Both the position numbers and the translations under genes were made by a program. The notes under the pieces are model-generated. The model saw only the letters and a program-made list of their open reading frames with translations, was not told the origin of the DNA and did no database searches. A stretch of DNA of 64,000 nucleotides from Myxococcaceae bacterium JPH2 (GTDB lineage Bacteria > Myxococcota > Myxococcia > Myxococcales > Myxococcaceae), in the NCBI GenBank assembly GCA_016458225.1, contig JAEMGR010000009.1, positions 124,001 through 188,000 on the forward strand, read 5' to 3'. Below are positions 63,488-64,000 of the stretch, piece after piece; positions within the stretch are counted from its first letter, which is position 1; each line of letters begins with the position of its first letter.

Positions 63488-64000
63488 AGCCGGTGGGCGG
63501 TAGTTTCGCAGGGCTAACTCCCACTTGGAGAGGCAGCGGATCTTGCCGGCGTCGATTCCGCATGAGATCGAATCGTCGGAGACCACGGACGTGAAGTGAC
63601 CCGGCACTCGCTCTTCGATTCGAGAGAAGTCGCTGCCGATCTCGCTTTGAACCGCCTCCCCGTCCGACGTCACAGTCCAGGAAAAGCCATGAAGGTCAAC
63701 AGCAGAGAACGAACCCGAGGCGCGAATCAACTGACGGTTGGGTTTGGGATTGCCGTCGAGGGCCTCCATGCAGAAGAGCGCGCCGCCCTGGCTGATCGCG
63801 CAGGCCCTCCAGTCACTGACCGCCACCTTCTCACCGGTGAGCTTGGTGGCGAAGGCGTGAAGGTTTCGGCGTTCTCCCCGGCACACGAGGCGAGCTGAGG
63901 TCCCCCGGTCATCGACCCTGGGCTCCTCGGAAGAATCACGTGCCACCGGGGCCGAGCCAAGCGCTGGGCTCGGATTGCGCGCCGAGGTCGTGCCCTGTCC
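63488..64000 (-). CDS. RCC1-like repeat protein, partial (runs off the window; 3' end abnormal)
   Basis: The minus-strand frame is open from the window edge and encodes short Cys-containing RCC1-like units: DWRACAISQGGALFCME, then FSWTVTSDGEAVQSEI and DSISCGIDAGKIRCLSKWEL. Such repeats form seven-bladed propellers in secreted myxobacterial proteins. No start is visible, since the gene begins beyond 64000. The frame has no stop where homology fades (about 63490); it continues antisense through the amidotransferase-like gene to 62246. A TAG exists one base out of frame at 63485-63488, so the end may be frameshifted or truncated. Confidence 0.55.

Noticed and set aside
63596-63898. A plus-strand frame of 100 codons near the right edge
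   Set aside because: The minus strand there encodes recognisable RCC1-like repeats; the plus frame has no homology or start signal.

Overview
The window looks like chromosome from a high-GC member of the Myxococcota (myxobacteria of the Myxococcus/Corallococcus/Cystobacter type). Grounds: very high GC with G/C-ending codons, Cys-rich DUF4215-type repeats in two lipoproteins, a fibro-slime domain, a sigma-54 activator with a GAF sensor, and an FHA-GAF-adenylate cyclase joined to a Ser/Thr kinase. Genus and species cannot be fixed from the sequence alone. No rRNA, tRNA, CRISPR array, intact transposase or replication origin was found.

1-7 kb: a GAF/AAA+/Fis activator, then a minus-strand gene string with ATGA overlaps (MHS-family symporter, membrane protein, winged-helix/DUF2071 protein, spermidine-synthase-like protein, small membrane protein), facing a divergent KgtP-like transporter. 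7-14 kb: fibro-slime lipoprotein, a strong bidirectional terminator, a wrecked ABC permease gene, a large unrecognised protein, a membrane protein and a YceI protein. 14-23 kb: FHA-GAF-adenylate cyclase overlapping a Ser/Thr kinase; truD with a long basic tail; an ECF sigma / zinc anti-sigma / polymer-repeat membrane protein operon. 23-26 kb: a two-gene [2Fe-2S]/FAD amino-acid dehydrogenase of the HcnABC type with a shifted domain boundary. 26-29 kb: lipoprotein serine protease, an SDR lacking its catalytic pair, a universal stress protein and a membrane protein without a usual start codon.

29-35 kb: an iron-uptake cluster (piuC, Fiu-like TonB-dependent receptor, PepSY membrane protein, tonB) with two perfect 6-1-6 Fur-type palindromes, one in front of each transcription unit. 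35-42 kb: small membrane or exported proteins, a Kef-type antiporter with a TrkA_C-like tail, an HSL-type hydrolase with Gly at the nucleophile position, a secreted polymer-repeat protein, plsC and an exonuclease III gene. 42-47 kb: one 1585-residue mosaic lipoprotein (DUF4215, TDAGTS repeats, amidohydrolase, thrombospondin-3 repeats, lamin-tail domain).

47-54 kb is accessory DNA: a divergent MFS/LysR pair, then YciI, XRE and SDR genes, interspersed with three gene remnants (DoxX, class B3 metallo-beta-lactamase, NTF2-like). 54-60 kb: a two-component system with a periplasmic-binding-protein-like sensor, a second hydrolase lacking its serine (Ala), its divergent AraC regulator and an NHL beta-propeller lipoprotein.

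60-64 kb holds the best candidate for something undescribed: a 627-residue protein with an F-box-like N-terminus, followed by a 397-residue class-I glutamine-amidotransferase-like protein with a Cys nucleophile, next to the edge of an RCC1-like gene with no stop codon of its own.
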